A stretch of DNA of 64,000 nucleotides from Sphingobacterium multivorum (GTDB lineage: Bacteria; Bacteroidota; Bacteroidia; Sphingobacteriales; Sphingobacteriaceae), in assembly GCF_039511225.1 (NCBI RefSeq), contig NZ_CP154261.1, positions 5,270,001-5,334,000 of the forward strand, given 5' to 3'. Made by a program: the position numbers and the translations under genes. Numbering within the stretch: the stretch's first letter is position 1; each line of letters begins with the position of its first letter. Shown here in pieces: positions 36,834-45,532 of the stretch. The notes under the pieces were generated by a model. That model was not told the DNA's origin, searched no databases, and saw only the letters and a list, made by a program, of their open reading frames with translations.

Positions 36834-36887
36834 TATTGCATTAGTAAGAAGATATTAAATATATTTACACAAGATTTGGTCAGGCAT

Positions 36888-36942
36888 AAAACCCTCATAC
36901 TGGATTAGATACCAGGCATAAAAGAATGGCGAGGGTTTTAAT
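36888..36942 (+). terminator. Probable terminator after recJ
   Basis: An outer stem of 9 bp (36888-36896 with 36931-36939) with an internal smaller hairpin; T-run at the end. It separates recJ from lptB. Confidence 0.45.
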
Positions 36943-36987
36943 TAGTCCTATTGAACAGATACATACAACACAAGACATTCCACGAAG

Positions 36988-37722
36988 ATGATTTTAAAGG
37001 CAGAACATCTCATAAAAAAATACAAGCAGCGTACCGTTGTCAACAATGTTTCCTTTCATGTGGAACAAGGAGAGATTGTCGGGTTATTGGGCCCTAATGG
37101 GGCAGGAAAAACGACCTCATTCTATATGATTGTTGGTCTTATCAAGCCCAACGAAGGGAAAGTATTTCTCGACGATCAGGAGATTACGCAGGATGCGATG
37201 TACCAACGCGCGCAACGTGGGATAGGCTATCTCGCTCAGGAAGCATCAGTTTTTCGGAAGCTCTCCGTAGAAAACAACATCCTGGCGGTATTAGAAATCC
37301 ATTATCCGAATAAGGAAGAACGTCTGGCAAAACTGGAAGAACTACTCACAGAATTCAGCTTACACCGTGTCCGTAAAAACAGAGGTGATTTGTTGTCCGG
37401 TGGTGAGCGTCGACGTACCGAAATTGCGCGAGCATTAGCTGCTAATCCATCCTTTATTCTTCTCGATGAACCTTTTGCAGGGGTTGACCCGATCGCTGTA
37501 GAAGAAATTCAAACGATCGTAGCCAAGCTTAAAACCCGTAATATCGGCATCTTAATTACCGACCACAACGTCCAGGAAACCCTATCTATTACGGACAGGG
37601 CCTACCTCCTGACCGAAGGAAAGATTATGCTGACGGGTACCCCTGAGGAAATTGCAGATAATGAACTTGCCCGTAAATTCTATCTCGGTCGACATTTTGA
37701 ATTAAGAAGGAAAAAATTTTAA
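36988..37722 (+). CDS. lptB: LPS export ABC transporter ATP-binding protein LptB
   Basis: A 244-aa ATPase powering lipopolysaccharide extraction from the inner membrane with LptF/LptG/LptC (not in this window). Walker A is LLGPNGAGKTTSFYMIVGL (about residues 34-52), the Q-loop YLAQEASVFRKLSVENNI, the signature LLSGGERRRTEIARALA, Walker B FILLDEPFAGVDPIAVEEI and the H-switch ILITDHNVQE. The YLxQEASVFRKLxVxxN sequence is specific for LptB. It starts about 150 nt after recJ and is followed 22 nt later by the GH3 gene. Confidence 0.95.
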   Translation: MILKAEHLIKKYKQRTVVNNVSFHVEQGEIVGLLGPNGAGKTTSFYMIVGLIKPNEGKVFLDDQEITQDAMYQRAQRGIGYLAQEASVFRKLSVENNILAVLEIHYPNKEERLAKLEELLTEFSLHRVRKNRGDLLSGGERRRTEIARALAANPSFILLDEPFAGVDPIAVEEIQTIVAKLKTRNIGILITDHNVQETLSITDRAYLLTEGKIMLTGTPEEIADNELARKFYLGRHFELRRKKF

Positions 37723-37744
37723 AGATTAAAGAATCCCTCCCCCT

Positions 37745-39259
37745 ATGGCCTTATTAAACTCCATTTTTACTTGGTTCATGAAAAAAAGAATTCACCAGAT
37801 TGAACTTTTCATGAAGTACCCACATGATGTACAGGAAGAATGGTTTCAGAGTTTAATTGCCACTGCTGAAGCAACGGAATGGGGAAAAAAATACGACTAT
37901 ACAAGTATATTAACGCCAGAAATCTTCAAAGAACGTGTCCCGATACAGGACTACGATGATATTAAGGGTTACGTTGATCGCATGATAAAAGGCGAACAAA
38001 ATATCCTGTGGCCTTCTGATATCAAATGGTTTGCCAAATCCTCGGGTACCACATCTGATCGTAGCAAATTTATTCCCGTTAGTGAGGAAGCACTCGAAGA
38101 GTGTCACTTCCAGGGCGGTAAGGATATGCTTACAATCTATTGTCATAATAGACCCGAAAACCGCGTATTTACGGGAAAATCTGTTGTTATTGGCGGTTCT
38201 TCACAGATCAACAATTTCAGTCCGGATTCCTATTACGGGGATCTTTCTTCAATCCTAATCCGTAACCTTCCTTTCTGGGCCGAATTTAAGCGAACGCCCA
38301 ATATGGAGGTTACTTTAAACCCAAACTTTGAAGAGAAAATTGAGCAGATTGCCCAAATTACACTCAAAGAAAATGTAACGAGCTTAGCTGGCGTACCGAC
38401 ATGGAATATTGTTATGGCCAAACGTATTCTGGAGATTACAGGCAAAGACAACTTGCTTGAGGTATGGCCAAATCTAGAATTTTATGGACATGGCGGAGTG
38501 AGCTTCAAACCTTACCGCGAGCAATTCCAAAAATTGATCCCTTCGGACAACATGTATTATCTCGAGAATTATAATGCCTCAGAAGGATATTTTGGCTTAC
38601 AGGATCAATCTGATTCGGAAGATCTTCTGCTCATGCTAGATTATGGTATTTATTACGAATTCTTACCTACTGAACGAATGCACGAAGAAAATCCGTCAAC
38701 CTTACGTTTGGATCAGGTGGAGCTTGGCAAAAACTATGCATTGATCATTTCAACCAATGCGGGTTTGTGGCGTTATAAAATCGGAGATACCATCAGGTTT
38801 ACTTCATTGTCTCCGTATCGTTTTCAGATCTCCGGACGAACCAAACAATATATTAACACTTTTGGCGAAGAGGTTATTGTTGACAACGCCGAACAAGCCT
38901 TGGCCGAAGCGAGCAAATTGACACAGGCACGTATCAGAGATTATACCGCTGGACCGGTCTATTTTAAAGATGCCGAGGCCGGAGCACACGAATGGGTGAT
39001 CGAATTTGAACAACAGCCCAATGATTTCAAGCGTTTTTGTGAAATATTGGATGCTAAACTCCGTGAAATCAATTCGGATTATGACGCCAAACGTTTTAAG
39101 AATATGGCGCTTCGACCGCCTATTGTACACAATGCGCCCGAAGATACATTCTATAAATGGATGAAATCAAGAGGTAAGCTAGGTGGACAAAATAAGGTTC
39201 CAAGATTGAGTAACAGCCGCGAATATCTCGAGCCGCTCCTGAAAATACTCGCCGAATAA
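37745..39259 (+). CDS. GH3 auxin-responsive-promoter family protein (acyl-adenylate-forming)
   Basis: A 504-aa member of the GH3 family, part of the ANL superfamily. In plants these enzymes adenylate and conjugate carboxylic acids such as auxin or jasmonate to amino acids; bacterial members are uncharacterised except for a few. Seen here: the ATP-binding loop WFAKSSGTTSDRSKFIPVSE (about residues 97-116), central LEFYGHGGVSFKPYREQF, the acyl-binding NASEGYFGLQDQ, and the hinge region LWRYKIGDTIRFTSLSPYRF with GRTKQYINTFGEE. It lies 22 nt after lptB, so the two are probably cotranscribed, which may hint at an envelope-related substrate. Substrates are unknown. Confidence 0.88.
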   Translation: MALLNSIFTWFMKKRIHQIELFMKYPHDVQEEWFQSLIATAEATEWGKKYDYTSILTPEIFKERVPIQDYDDIKGYVDRMIKGEQNILWPSDIKWFAKSSGTTSDRSKFIPVSEEALEECHFQGGKDMLTIYCHNRPENRVFTGKSVVIGGSSQINNFSPDSYYGDLSSILIRNLPFWAEFKRTPNMEVTLNPNFEEKIEQIAQITLKENVTSLAGVPTWNIVMAKRILEITGKDNLLEVWPNLEFYGHGGVSFKPYREQFQKLIPSDNMYYLENYNASEGYFGLQDQSDSEDLLLMLDYGIYYEFLPTERMHEENPSTLRLDQVELGKNYALIISTNAGLWRYKIGDTIRFTSLSPYRFQISGRTKQYINTFGEEVIVDNAEQALAEASKLTQARIRDYTAGPVYFKDAEAGAHEWVIEFEQQPNDFKRFCEILDAKLREINSDYDAKRFKNMALRPPIVHNAPEDTFYKWMKSRGKLGGQNKVPRLSNSREYLEPLLKILAE

Positions 39260-39318
39260 TACCACGTACTGACTGAAAATACGGCATACAGACCGAATAA
39301 TAGCGCGGTCTCCGGCTG

Positions 39319-39362
39319 GAGATTAGCCAAAATTTTTGGATTCCCTTATTTTGGCTAATCTC
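39319..39362 (+). terminator. Inverted repeat, possible terminator of the GH3 gene
   Basis: A perfect 15-bp stem (39319-39333 with 39348-39362) around a 14-nt loop, 60 nt after the GH3 stop. No U-run follows the right arm, so it may be a processing or stability hairpin rather than a terminator. Confidence 0.45.
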
Positions 39363-39450
39363 GTATTGCTGAATTTTGTTGTTTTAAAGAACTGCTGTGA
39401 GTTCGTCTGGTTGATAAGCTAAAGAAAGCTTAGACTATAATGGAGGTTTG

Positions 39451-39609
39451 TTAAGGTTTAATTGCCGTTTTATATAAAAAAACAAAAAAACCAAGAATAA
39501 AATTCATAGAAATACCTTTCTTCTGAACTTCAACATCACCCTGTAACAAGGAGCGATTATCGCCTGCTGCTACTTCGTTACTTTTGTTTAGACTGTGCGT
39601 CAATTCCAT
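39451..39609 (-). CDS. Possible small or relic protein (52 aa)
   Basis: An ATG-initiated 52-codon frame. It begins MELTHSLNKSNEVAAGDNRS and ends in a hydrophobic stretch (MNFILGFFVFLYKTAIKP) that could be one membrane segment. The same frame stays coding-like upstream: it is open back to a TAA at about 39645, and before that continues for some 24 codons with a Cys pair (GCKECG). That pattern suggests either a short real gene or the 3' remnant of a longer one interrupted by a stop. No family was recognised and no promoter is obvious. Confidence 0.3.
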   Translation of the reverse strand: MELTHSLNKSNEVAAGDNRSLLQGDVEVQKKGISMNFILGFFVFLYKTAIKP

Positions 39610-39934
39610 ACTAAGTTTATTTTTATGATAAGTGATTTTATAGCGTTACTGCGGACCAGAATGCCCATCTAAAGGACCGCATTCTTTACAGCCAAACTTT
39701 ATGCCATAATATGAAAGGATCGTATTAATTAATAAAAAATTAACACATTTAATTATTAATACAGACTAATCGAGAGATGTGAAGTGAAATTCTTCCATTT
39801 CAAAAAAAAGTGTAGTAAAATAGGGAACAACTGTCCGAAATAAAAGGCATAGCCAAGCAGGTAAATTATACAGTTATACGTGCAACTTATATTTCATTTT
39901 TTTCCTAACTTAGCCTAAGTAATTAAAAAATAAG

Positions 39935-41005
39935 ATGAACGCGACAGAGAACTATTCAATTCGCGTAGAGCCAACTCAAAATTCAAGACTCTCGCAAGTA
40001 GATTTCGACAATCTAAAATTCGGAAAGATTTTATCCGACCACATGCTGGTCGCAAACTATGATGACGGTGAATGGAAAGATGTCAGCATCGTCCCTTATG
40101 GAGATATCAGTATCAGTCCTTCGATGTCCGCTTTACATTATGGTCAAGCGATCTTTGAAGGAATCAAAGCTTATAAATTTGCAGATGGAACAGTGAGTAT
40201 CTTCCGTCCGGACAGAAACTGGGAAAGATTTAACAAATCTGCCGCACGTCTTCAAATGCCGGAGGTGCCAGAGGAGATTTTTATGGATGGCCTAAGCAAA
40301 CTATTGGACATCGACCGTAACTGGATCCCGGCAAAAGAAGGTTCATCATTGTACATCCGTCCTTTTATGTTCGCAACAGAAGCGGCATTAGGTGTACATC
40401 CTTCTAAGTCATACAAATTTATCATTATCACCGGCCCTGTAGGCGCATATTACAGCAAAGCGATCAGCTTAAAAGTGGAGACCTACTATACACGTGCAGC
40501 AGAGGGTGGTGTTGGTTTTTCTAAAAATGCAGGTAACTACGCCCTATCGCTTTACCCAACACAATTGGCCAATGACGAAGGTTATGATCAAATTATGTGG
40601 ACAGATGCTTCTGAACATAAATACATTGAAGAAGCAGGTACGGCAAACCTTATTTTCCGCATTGGAGATACGATTATCACACCACATGGTGATACAATCT
40701 TACACGGTGTAACACGCCGTACAATTATGGAATTGGCAGAGAAATGGGGTTACAAAGCCGAGCAGAGAAAGGTATCTATTCAAGAACTCATCGACGGTAT
40801 TAAAGCCGGTACAGTAACGGAAGCTTTTGCAGCTGGTACTGCAGCCACAATTACGGATATCAGCCGTATTGGTTTTGAAGGACAAGATTATCACTTGCCG
40901 CCAGTAGAGGGCCGCGAGTTTTCAAATCGTGTCTTGAATTACCTCAACGACTTGCGTTATGGTAAAGTAGAAGATCCATTCGGATGGAACTATTTAGTGA
41001 AGTAA
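39935..41005 (+). CDS. ilvE: Branched-chain amino acid aminotransferase
   Basis: A 356-aa PLP-dependent class IV aminotransferase that interconverts Leu, Ile and Val with their 2-oxo acids. It has SALHYGQAIFEGIKAYKF (about residues 67-84), FNKSAARLQMP, YIRPFMFATEAALGVHPS, the PLP-lysine region GVGFSKNAGNYALSLYP (about residue 194), the EEAGTANLIFRIGD block, and a C-terminal GTAATITDI that binds the PLP phosphate. The longer N-terminus and 356-aa length are those of the eukaryotic/Bacteroidota BCAT type rather than E. coli IlvE. It is monocistronic with a strong terminator. Confidence 0.95.
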   Translation: MNATENYSIRVEPTQNSRLSQVDFDNLKFGKILSDHMLVANYDDGEWKDVSIVPYGDISISPSMSALHYGQAIFEGIKAYKFADGTVSIFRPDRNWERFNKSAARLQMPEVPEEIFMDGLSKLLDIDRNWIPAKEGSSLYIRPFMFATEAALGVHPSKSYKFIIITGPVGAYYSKAISLKVETYYTRAAEGGVGFSKNAGNYALSLYPTQLANDEGYDQIMWTDASEHKYIEEAGTANLIFRIGDTIITPHGDTILHGVTRRTIMELAEKWGYKAEQRKVSIQELIDGIKAGTVTEAFAAGTAATITDISRIGFEGQDYHLPPVEGREFSNRVLNYLNDLRYGKVEDPFGWNYLVK

Positions 41006-41011
41006 TTTCCA

Positions 41012-41065
41012 AGATGAAATAAAAAAGCCTTTGTTATTCATAACAAAGGCTTTTTTATTTCATCT
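41012..41065. terminator. Symmetric 26-bp terminator between ilvE and miaA
   Basis: A perfect 26-bp inverted repeat (41012-41037 with 41040-41065). The GC part is flanked by A6 and T6, and pairing continues beyond these runs on both sides. It lies between convergent genes and can act on both strands. Confidence 0.9.
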
Positions 41066-41184
41066 ATTTAAATTGCCTGTATACGATAGGTATGTTTTGA
41101 AACACAGGCCATATGCTTGATTTGAATCTGCGATGCTTCATTTGAATTTTCGCCGATAACCCCAAGTTCTCTCCTATCAGATCC

Positions 41185-42105
41185 TTAGGAATGTTCTCCC
41201 CTCAGCTCCTTTTGAATAAAATCAATGATAGCGGCAGTTTCCTGGGATTGAAACCAATGCGTATAACCATATTTTTTAAACCATGTAATCTGTCGCTTGG
41301 CATAACGTCGCGAATTTTGTTTGATTTTTTCGGTCGCTTCCGCCAAAGACTGCTTGCCATCAAGATAATCAAACAACTCGGCATAACCAACAGTGAGCAA
41401 TGCAGGCTTCGTTCTGAAAGGAAGTAAAGCTTTTACTTCGTCCAGCAAGCCATTTTTCATCATCAGATCGACACGTAAATTGATCCTTTCATACAACTTT
41501 GCCCGATCCATATTCAAGCCAATGGTAAGAATATCAAAAGGTCTTTTCTCGACATCTTTCTTATGGTAAAATGACATCGGTTTACCTGTCGCCTCAAAAA
41601 CTTCAAGCGCCCTGACGACACGTTGTGGATTATCGATGTCTGCCGTTTCAAAATATGCAGGATCAATTCTTTTCAATCGGTCTTTTAAGGCCTCCAATCC
41701 CAATACTGCAAGTTCATGATTAAGTCGCTCGCGCACTTCATCCCCCGCCTTGGGCAGATCATCCAATCCTTCGCACAGGGCCCGTACAAACAGGCCCGAT
41801 CCACCTACCATAATGACGACGTCATGCAATTGAAATAGTTCTTCCAGTTTCAATAGAGCTTCACGTTCAAAATCTCCTGCAGAATATTCCTGCGTGATGG
41901 AGTGTGAATCAATGAAATAATGGGGGGCAGCAGCAAGTTCCTCTGGATTTGGTTTTGCTGTACCAATAGACATTTCCCGATAGAACTGACGGGAATCAGC
42001 AGAAATGATCGCCGTATTAAAATATTGTGCCAATGAAATAGCCATTGTAGTCTTACCAACGGCAGTTGGCCCCACAATGGCTATCAATGTTTTTTTATTT
42101 GCCAT
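41185..42105 (-). CDS. miaA: tRNA dimethylallyltransferase MiaA
   Basis: A 306-aa enzyme that prenylates A37 of tRNAs reading UNN codons. It has the P-loop IAIVGPTAVGKTTMA, then IISADSRQFYREMSIGTAKP (the conserved DSxQxY region), HYFIDSHS, VGGSGLFVRAL, and the late RRYAKRQITWFKK motif (Q-T-W-F) of the tRNA-binding part. An alternative ATG at 42153, overlapping the upstream stop in a TAATG arrangement, would add 16 residues (MKKTFTGSFRPVKYYI); I prefer the internal start because homologues begin just before the P-loop strand, but coupling makes the longer form possible. Confidence 0.93.
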   Translation of the reverse strand: MANKKTLIAIVGPTAVGKTTMAISLAQYFNTAIISADSRQFYREMSIGTAKPNPEELAAAPHYFIDSHSITQEYSAGDFEREALLKLEELFQLHDVVIMVGGSGLFVRALCEGLDDLPKAGDEVRERLNHELAVLGLEALKDRLKRIDPAYFETADIDNPQRVVRALEVFEATGKPMSFYHKKDVEKRPFDILTIGLNMDRAKLYERINLRVDLMMKNGLLDEVKALLPFRTKPALLTVGYAELFDYLDGKQSLAEATEKIKQNSRRYAKRQITWFKKYGYTHWFQSQETAAIIDFIQKELRGEHS

Positions 42106-42152
42106 AATATAGTACTTCACAGGCCGAAAAGAACCTGTAAAAGTCTTCTTCA

Positions 42153-42746
42153 TTAATATTCGTCTTCGTAGCCGTTGGATTCTTCACGCTCCTCACCTTC
42201 TTCACCCTCTTCCTCATCATCACCATCATTGTCGAAGCCATCCAGTTCGTCTTCGTCATCGACGCCATATTGCGTATCGTCTTCCTCCACGTAATCGTCC
42301 TCTTCAACAGCATCTGAGACCGGAAAATTAGCCGCAGTCATGGTTTTAGGAACCTGGCCGATGGACTTAAACAGCGCCGGGTATTCCTTCCCATCCTCTT
42401 CTTTCAAGATTTTGATCAGTTCAACCTGGAAATCATAAGGGCGATCAAAATTGTAAACGTAGTAAAATTTCTGATGTGGATCATCGATAAACTTACTTAA
42501 ACGGATATTCTCCATCAACAATACCTCAGCATCTTTTTTACGTTGTGTAGGCTTGAATGCAATCTCTGTTCCTTTTTTCCACTGATCATTGCTCACATAG
42601 AACGAGGAAGATGCATCTGCAGCATAACCTGTAGATTTATGGATTTCCTCATGTAGGTCTATAAATGTACTTTTAGAAGGCATGTCGATCTCACGATATA
42701 CATCTTCATAATCCTCAAAAGTAACTCTAAATCTATAAATTGCCAT
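42153..42746 (-). CDS. Plasmid pRiA4b ORF-3-like / IS1096-TnpR-like domain protein with acidic tail
   Basis: A 197-aa protein. The N-terminal ~145 residues match the pRiA4b ORF-3-like fold (MAIYRFRVTFEDYEDVYREID ... FYVSNDQWKKGTEI ... FYYVYNFDRPYDFQVELIKI), a domain usually seen in mobile-element passenger proteins but widespread as a chromosomal gene in Bacteroidota. The last ~50 residues are almost entirely Asp/Glu/Gly (VEEDDYVEEDD, DDEEEGEEGEER), an unusual acidic, disordered tail. It sits between cca and miaA, and its stop overlaps an in-frame miaA start, so a role near tRNA maturation is conceivable but unproven. Confidence 0.82.
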   Translation of the reverse strand: MAIYRFRVTFEDYEDVYREIDMPSKSTFIDLHEEIHKSTGYAADASSSFYVSNDQWKKGTEIAFKPTQRKKDAEVLLMENIRLSKFIDDPHQKFYYVYNFDRPYDFQVELIKILKEEDGKEYPALFKSIGQVPKTMTAANFPVSDAVEEDDYVEEDDTQYGVDDEDELDGFDNDGDDEEEGEEGEEREESNGYEDEY

Positions 42747-42791
42747 CTCTGCTATTTTCTTCTTTTAACCCTCTAAAATTAATACTATATT

Positions 42792-44225
42792 TTAAGAATT
42801 GGAAATTTCCAATGGGATTTCTTGTTTGATCGTCAGGTTCATTTCCCCTGCTTTTTTCACCAAGAATTGATAAGCCTCGACTCTGGAATTTGGAATATCG
42901 CCCTCCAAAATAGCCTCGCGAATCAAATTTTTCAGCTGCCCTACAGTACGCCCTGGCGCTAAGCCAAATAGGATCATGATATCCTCTCCACTGATCGGCG
43001 GCTGCCAGTTCCGAACCTTGTCCCGTTCTTCGACATCCTTCAATTTCTGTTTGACAAGTTCAAAATTCTGACGATATTTTTTCTTTTTAAACTCATTTTT
43101 TGTGGTAACATCAGCATGGCATAACATCATCAGGGCTTCAATATCATCACCTGCTTCAAACAAAAGACGGCGTACGGCAGAATCCGTTACGATATCCTGC
43201 GCCAAGACAATAGGCCGAAGATGCAATTGCACCAGCTTCTGCACAAATTTCATTTTCTCATGGAGCGGCAACTTCAATTCAGCAAAAAGCTTTGGTACCA
43301 TACGGGCACCACGATCTTCGTGCCCATGAAAGGTCCAGCCGAGCTTTTTATCGAAACGCTTTGTTGCCGGTTTGGCAATATCATGCATAATCGCGGCCCA
43401 TCGTAACCAAAGGTCTTCAGACAATTCACATACATTATCCAGCACCTCCAGCGTGTGGTAGAAATTATCTTTATGGCCTTTGCCATCAATGACATCAACC
43501 CCGTGCAAATTATACATGGCCGGAAATATCAATTCCAGGAGACCAGTATCAAAAAGATATTTAAAACCAACTGACGGTTTGGGTGAGAGAATAATCTTAT
43601 TGATTTCATCGATAATACGTTCTTTGGAGATAATCTTTATTCGCTCTTTGGTATCACTAATCGCTTTGATCGCATCAATCGCGATTTTAAAATTGAGCTG
43701 TGTCGCAAAGCGGATAGCCCGCATCATACGCAGTGGATCATCGGAAAACGTTTCTATCGGATCTAGAGGAGTTCGGATAATACGCTGTTCGAGATCTTGA
43801 ACTCCGTTAAATGGATCCACTAAAGTACCATAATCTGCTTTATTCAATGAAAACGCCATCGCGTTGATCGTAAAGTCACGCCGATTTTGATCATCGGTTA
43901 AGGTACCGTCTTCCACAATAGGCTTACGCGAGTTAGCACGATAGGATTCCCTTCGGGCACCGACGAACTCCACATTGAGTCCTTCATAAACCAGCATGGC
44001 TGTACCAAAATTTTTGTAGACAGCAACTTTAGTATGTAGCCTATCACCCAGTAAAGTCGCAAATTCAATGCCGCTGCCGACGACCACAATATCCACATCA
44101 TTCTTAAAAGGGCGCTTCATAATATAGTCGCGAACATACCCCCCGATGACATAACATTCTGTATTTGTTGTCTCGGCGAGTTCCTTAATGATTGAAAATA
44201 TTGGATGTTGTAAATTATCGTACAT
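42792..44225 (-). CDS. cca: CCA tRNA nucleotidyltransferase with HD domain
   Basis: A 477-aa class II nucleotidyltransferase of the poly(A) polymerase/CCA-adding superfamily. The head motif reads YVIGGYVRDYIMKRPFKNDVDIVVVGSG with the GG and the catalytic DxD, then RDFTINAMAFSLN and DPLRMMRAIRFATQL. A tail HD domain (about residues 245-370) holds WAAIMHDIAKPATKRFD and FHGHEDRGARM, which in bacterial CCA enzymes gives 2',3'-phosphatase activity. A -7 element lies 34 nt upstream. Whether it adds CCA or only part of it cannot be read from sequence alone. Confidence 0.93.
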   Translation of the reverse strand: MYDNLQHPIFSIIKELAETTNTECYVIGGYVRDYIMKRPFKNDVDIVVVGSGIEFATLLGDRLHTKVAVYKNFGTAMLVYEGLNVEFVGARRESYRANSRKPIVEDGTLTDDQNRRDFTINAMAFSLNKADYGTLVDPFNGVQDLEQRIIRTPLDPIETFSDDPLRMMRAIRFATQLNFKIAIDAIKAISDTKERIKIISKERIIDEINKIILSPKPSVGFKYLFDTGLLELIFPAMYNLHGVDVIDGKGHKDNFYHTLEVLDNVCELSEDLWLRWAAIMHDIAKPATKRFDKKLGWTFHGHEDRGARMVPKLFAELKLPLHEKMKFVQKLVQLHLRPIVLAQDIVTDSAVRRLLFEAGDDIEALMMLCHADVTTKNEFKKKKYRQNFELVKQKLKDVEERDKVRNWQPPISGEDIMILFGLAPGRTVGQLKNLIREAILEGDIPNSRVEAYQFLVKKAGEMNLTIKQEIPLEISNS

Positions 44226-44259
44226 AGTTAGAACAGCAGGTAAAAAACCAAACAGTTTG

Positions 44260-44267
44260 CAAAAGTA
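44260..44267 (-). promoter_or_regulatory. Putative -7 promoter element of cca
   Basis: On the minus strand TACTTTTG, an exact TAnnTTTG match, 34 nt before the cca ATG. No TTG is found at 19-23 nt; the nearest suitable one is 28 nt upstream. Confidence 0.4.
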
Positions 44268-44395
44268 ACAATTTTTTTTGTATTGGAATTAGAGACAATT
44301 GAACAAGGATCAAAGACGTTGACACTGTAAACGGCGAGCTTACAGATTAAATCAACCCTCTTTATCCTTGTCCCTAAAAAAAGTAAGACTGCAAC

Positions 44396-45451
44396 TTAGT
44401 CTCTATCTTTGGATAACTTACGGAAAGCAAGTGGATTTTTAAGCAATTCGGCCTGTTCGCGGCGGCGTTTTACAATATGTAAAGCCGAGAAAATAGCCTC
44501 GATAAAAGAGCTTTCAGAAGCTAAGTTTTTTCCAGCAATATCATAGCCTGTACCATGATCAGGCGATGTACGTACGATAGGTAGACCAGCCGTAAAGTTT
44601 ACACCGGCACCTTTGGCAATATGTTTAAAAGGAATTAAACCCTGGTCATGGTACATCGCGAGTACCGCATCGAATTTCTCATAAGCACCTTTTGCGAAGA
44701 ATCCATCGGCAGGATATGGACCAAAGCAGAAGATCCCCTGCTCATTTGCTTTCTCTACTGTAGGTCTAATGATCTGATCATCTTCGGTACCAATAATCCC
44801 ATGATCGCCAGCGTGTGGATTAAGCCCCAAGACTGCGATCTTAGGTTTTTCAATCCAAAAATCTTTCTTCAACGAATCATTCATCAGGGCTAGCTTTTTA
44901 AGAATTGCTTCTTCGGTAATATTCGCCGCAACCTCATGCAGCGGAATATGACCTGTTACCACACCGATACGTAATTCGTCACAAACCATAAACATCAATA
45001 CATCATCAGCCTCTACTTTGGCCTGCAGGTATTCGGTATGGCCCGGAAATTGAAATCCCTCCTGTTGAATATTATGCTTATTGATTGGGGCAGTTACTAA
45101 AGCATCAATCTTGCCGGCTTTCAAGTCTTCAACAGCCTTCTGCAACGAAAGGAAAGCATATTTACCGCCGATCTCATTTTCTTCACCCAACGAAATCTTC
45201 ACGTCTTCCTGCCAGCAATTGATCATATTTGCTCTTTTGGAATGCGCCTGCTCAGCATCATTGATCACGTTAAAACTAAAATCATTTACTCCGATCGCTT
45301 TACGATGAAAAGAAGCAACCTTTGTATTTCCGTAAACCACCGGCGTAAAGAAATCACACATCCGCTGATCTACCAAAGATTTAATGATAACTTCAAGTCC
45401 AATGCCGTTAATATCGCCTACGGTAATTCCGATTTTTAATTTATCGCTCAT
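44396..45451 (-). CDS. pdxA: 4-hydroxythreonine-4-phosphate dehydrogenase PdxA
   Basis: A 351-aa NAD-dependent dehydrogenase of pyridoxal phosphate synthesis. It begins MSDKLKIGITVGDINGIGLEV, the family's conserved opening, and has VTAPINKHNIQ, FPGHTEYL (substrate/metal His), VVTGHIPLHEVA, VLGLNPHAGDHGIIG and LAMYHDQGLIPFKHIA with a metal-binding His, then RTSPDHGTGYDIAG. The start at 45451 is chosen over one 57 nt further upstream because homologues begin here. It lies divergent from rsmA with about 80 nt between start codons. Confidence 0.95.
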   Translation of the reverse strand: MSDKLKIGITVGDINGIGLEVIIKSLVDQRMCDFFTPVVYGNTKVASFHRKAIGVNDFSFNVINDAEQAHSKRANMINCWQEDVKISLGEENEIGGKYAFLSLQKAVEDLKAGKIDALVTAPINKHNIQQEGFQFPGHTEYLQAKVEADDVLMFMVCDELRIGVVTGHIPLHEVAANITEEAILKKLALMNDSLKKDFWIEKPKIAVLGLNPHAGDHGIIGTEDDQIIRPTVEKANEQGIFCFGPYPADGFFAKGAYEKFDAVLAMYHDQGLIPFKHIAKGAGVNFTAGLPIVRTSPDHGTGYDIAGKNLASESSFIEAIFSALHIVKRRREQAELLKNPLAFRKLSKDRD

Positions 45452-45520
45452 TCTGTTTAAATGCTTTGATTCAAAAATAGGGATTTTTTTCTTAGAATAA
45501 CTTTTCACTTATTTATTTTT

Positions 45521-45528
45521 TACTTTTG
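45521..45528 (+). promoter_or_regulatory. Putative -7 promoter element of rsmA
   Basis: TACTTTTG, an exact TAnnTTTG match, ends 4 nt before the rsmA ATG. The transcription start would fall at about the start codon, implying a leaderless mRNA. Confidence 0.5.
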
Positions 45529-45532
45529 CAAC

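Larger units (their letters stand above)
39260..39934. other. Long intergenic region between GH3 and ilvE
   Basis: 675 nt. It holds a 15-bp hairpin (39319-39362), a 52-codon minus-strand ORF (39451-39609) and an AT-rich stretch around 39720-39780. TAACTTAG at 39906-39913 resembles a -7 element and lies 21 nt before the ilvE ATG. Nothing else was recognised. Confidence 0.5.

Noticed and set aside
42153..42746. Insertion-sequence remnant suggested by the IS1096/pRiA4b-like domain
   Set aside because: No transposase or terminal repeats nearby, and the gene is intact within a housekeeping cluster.
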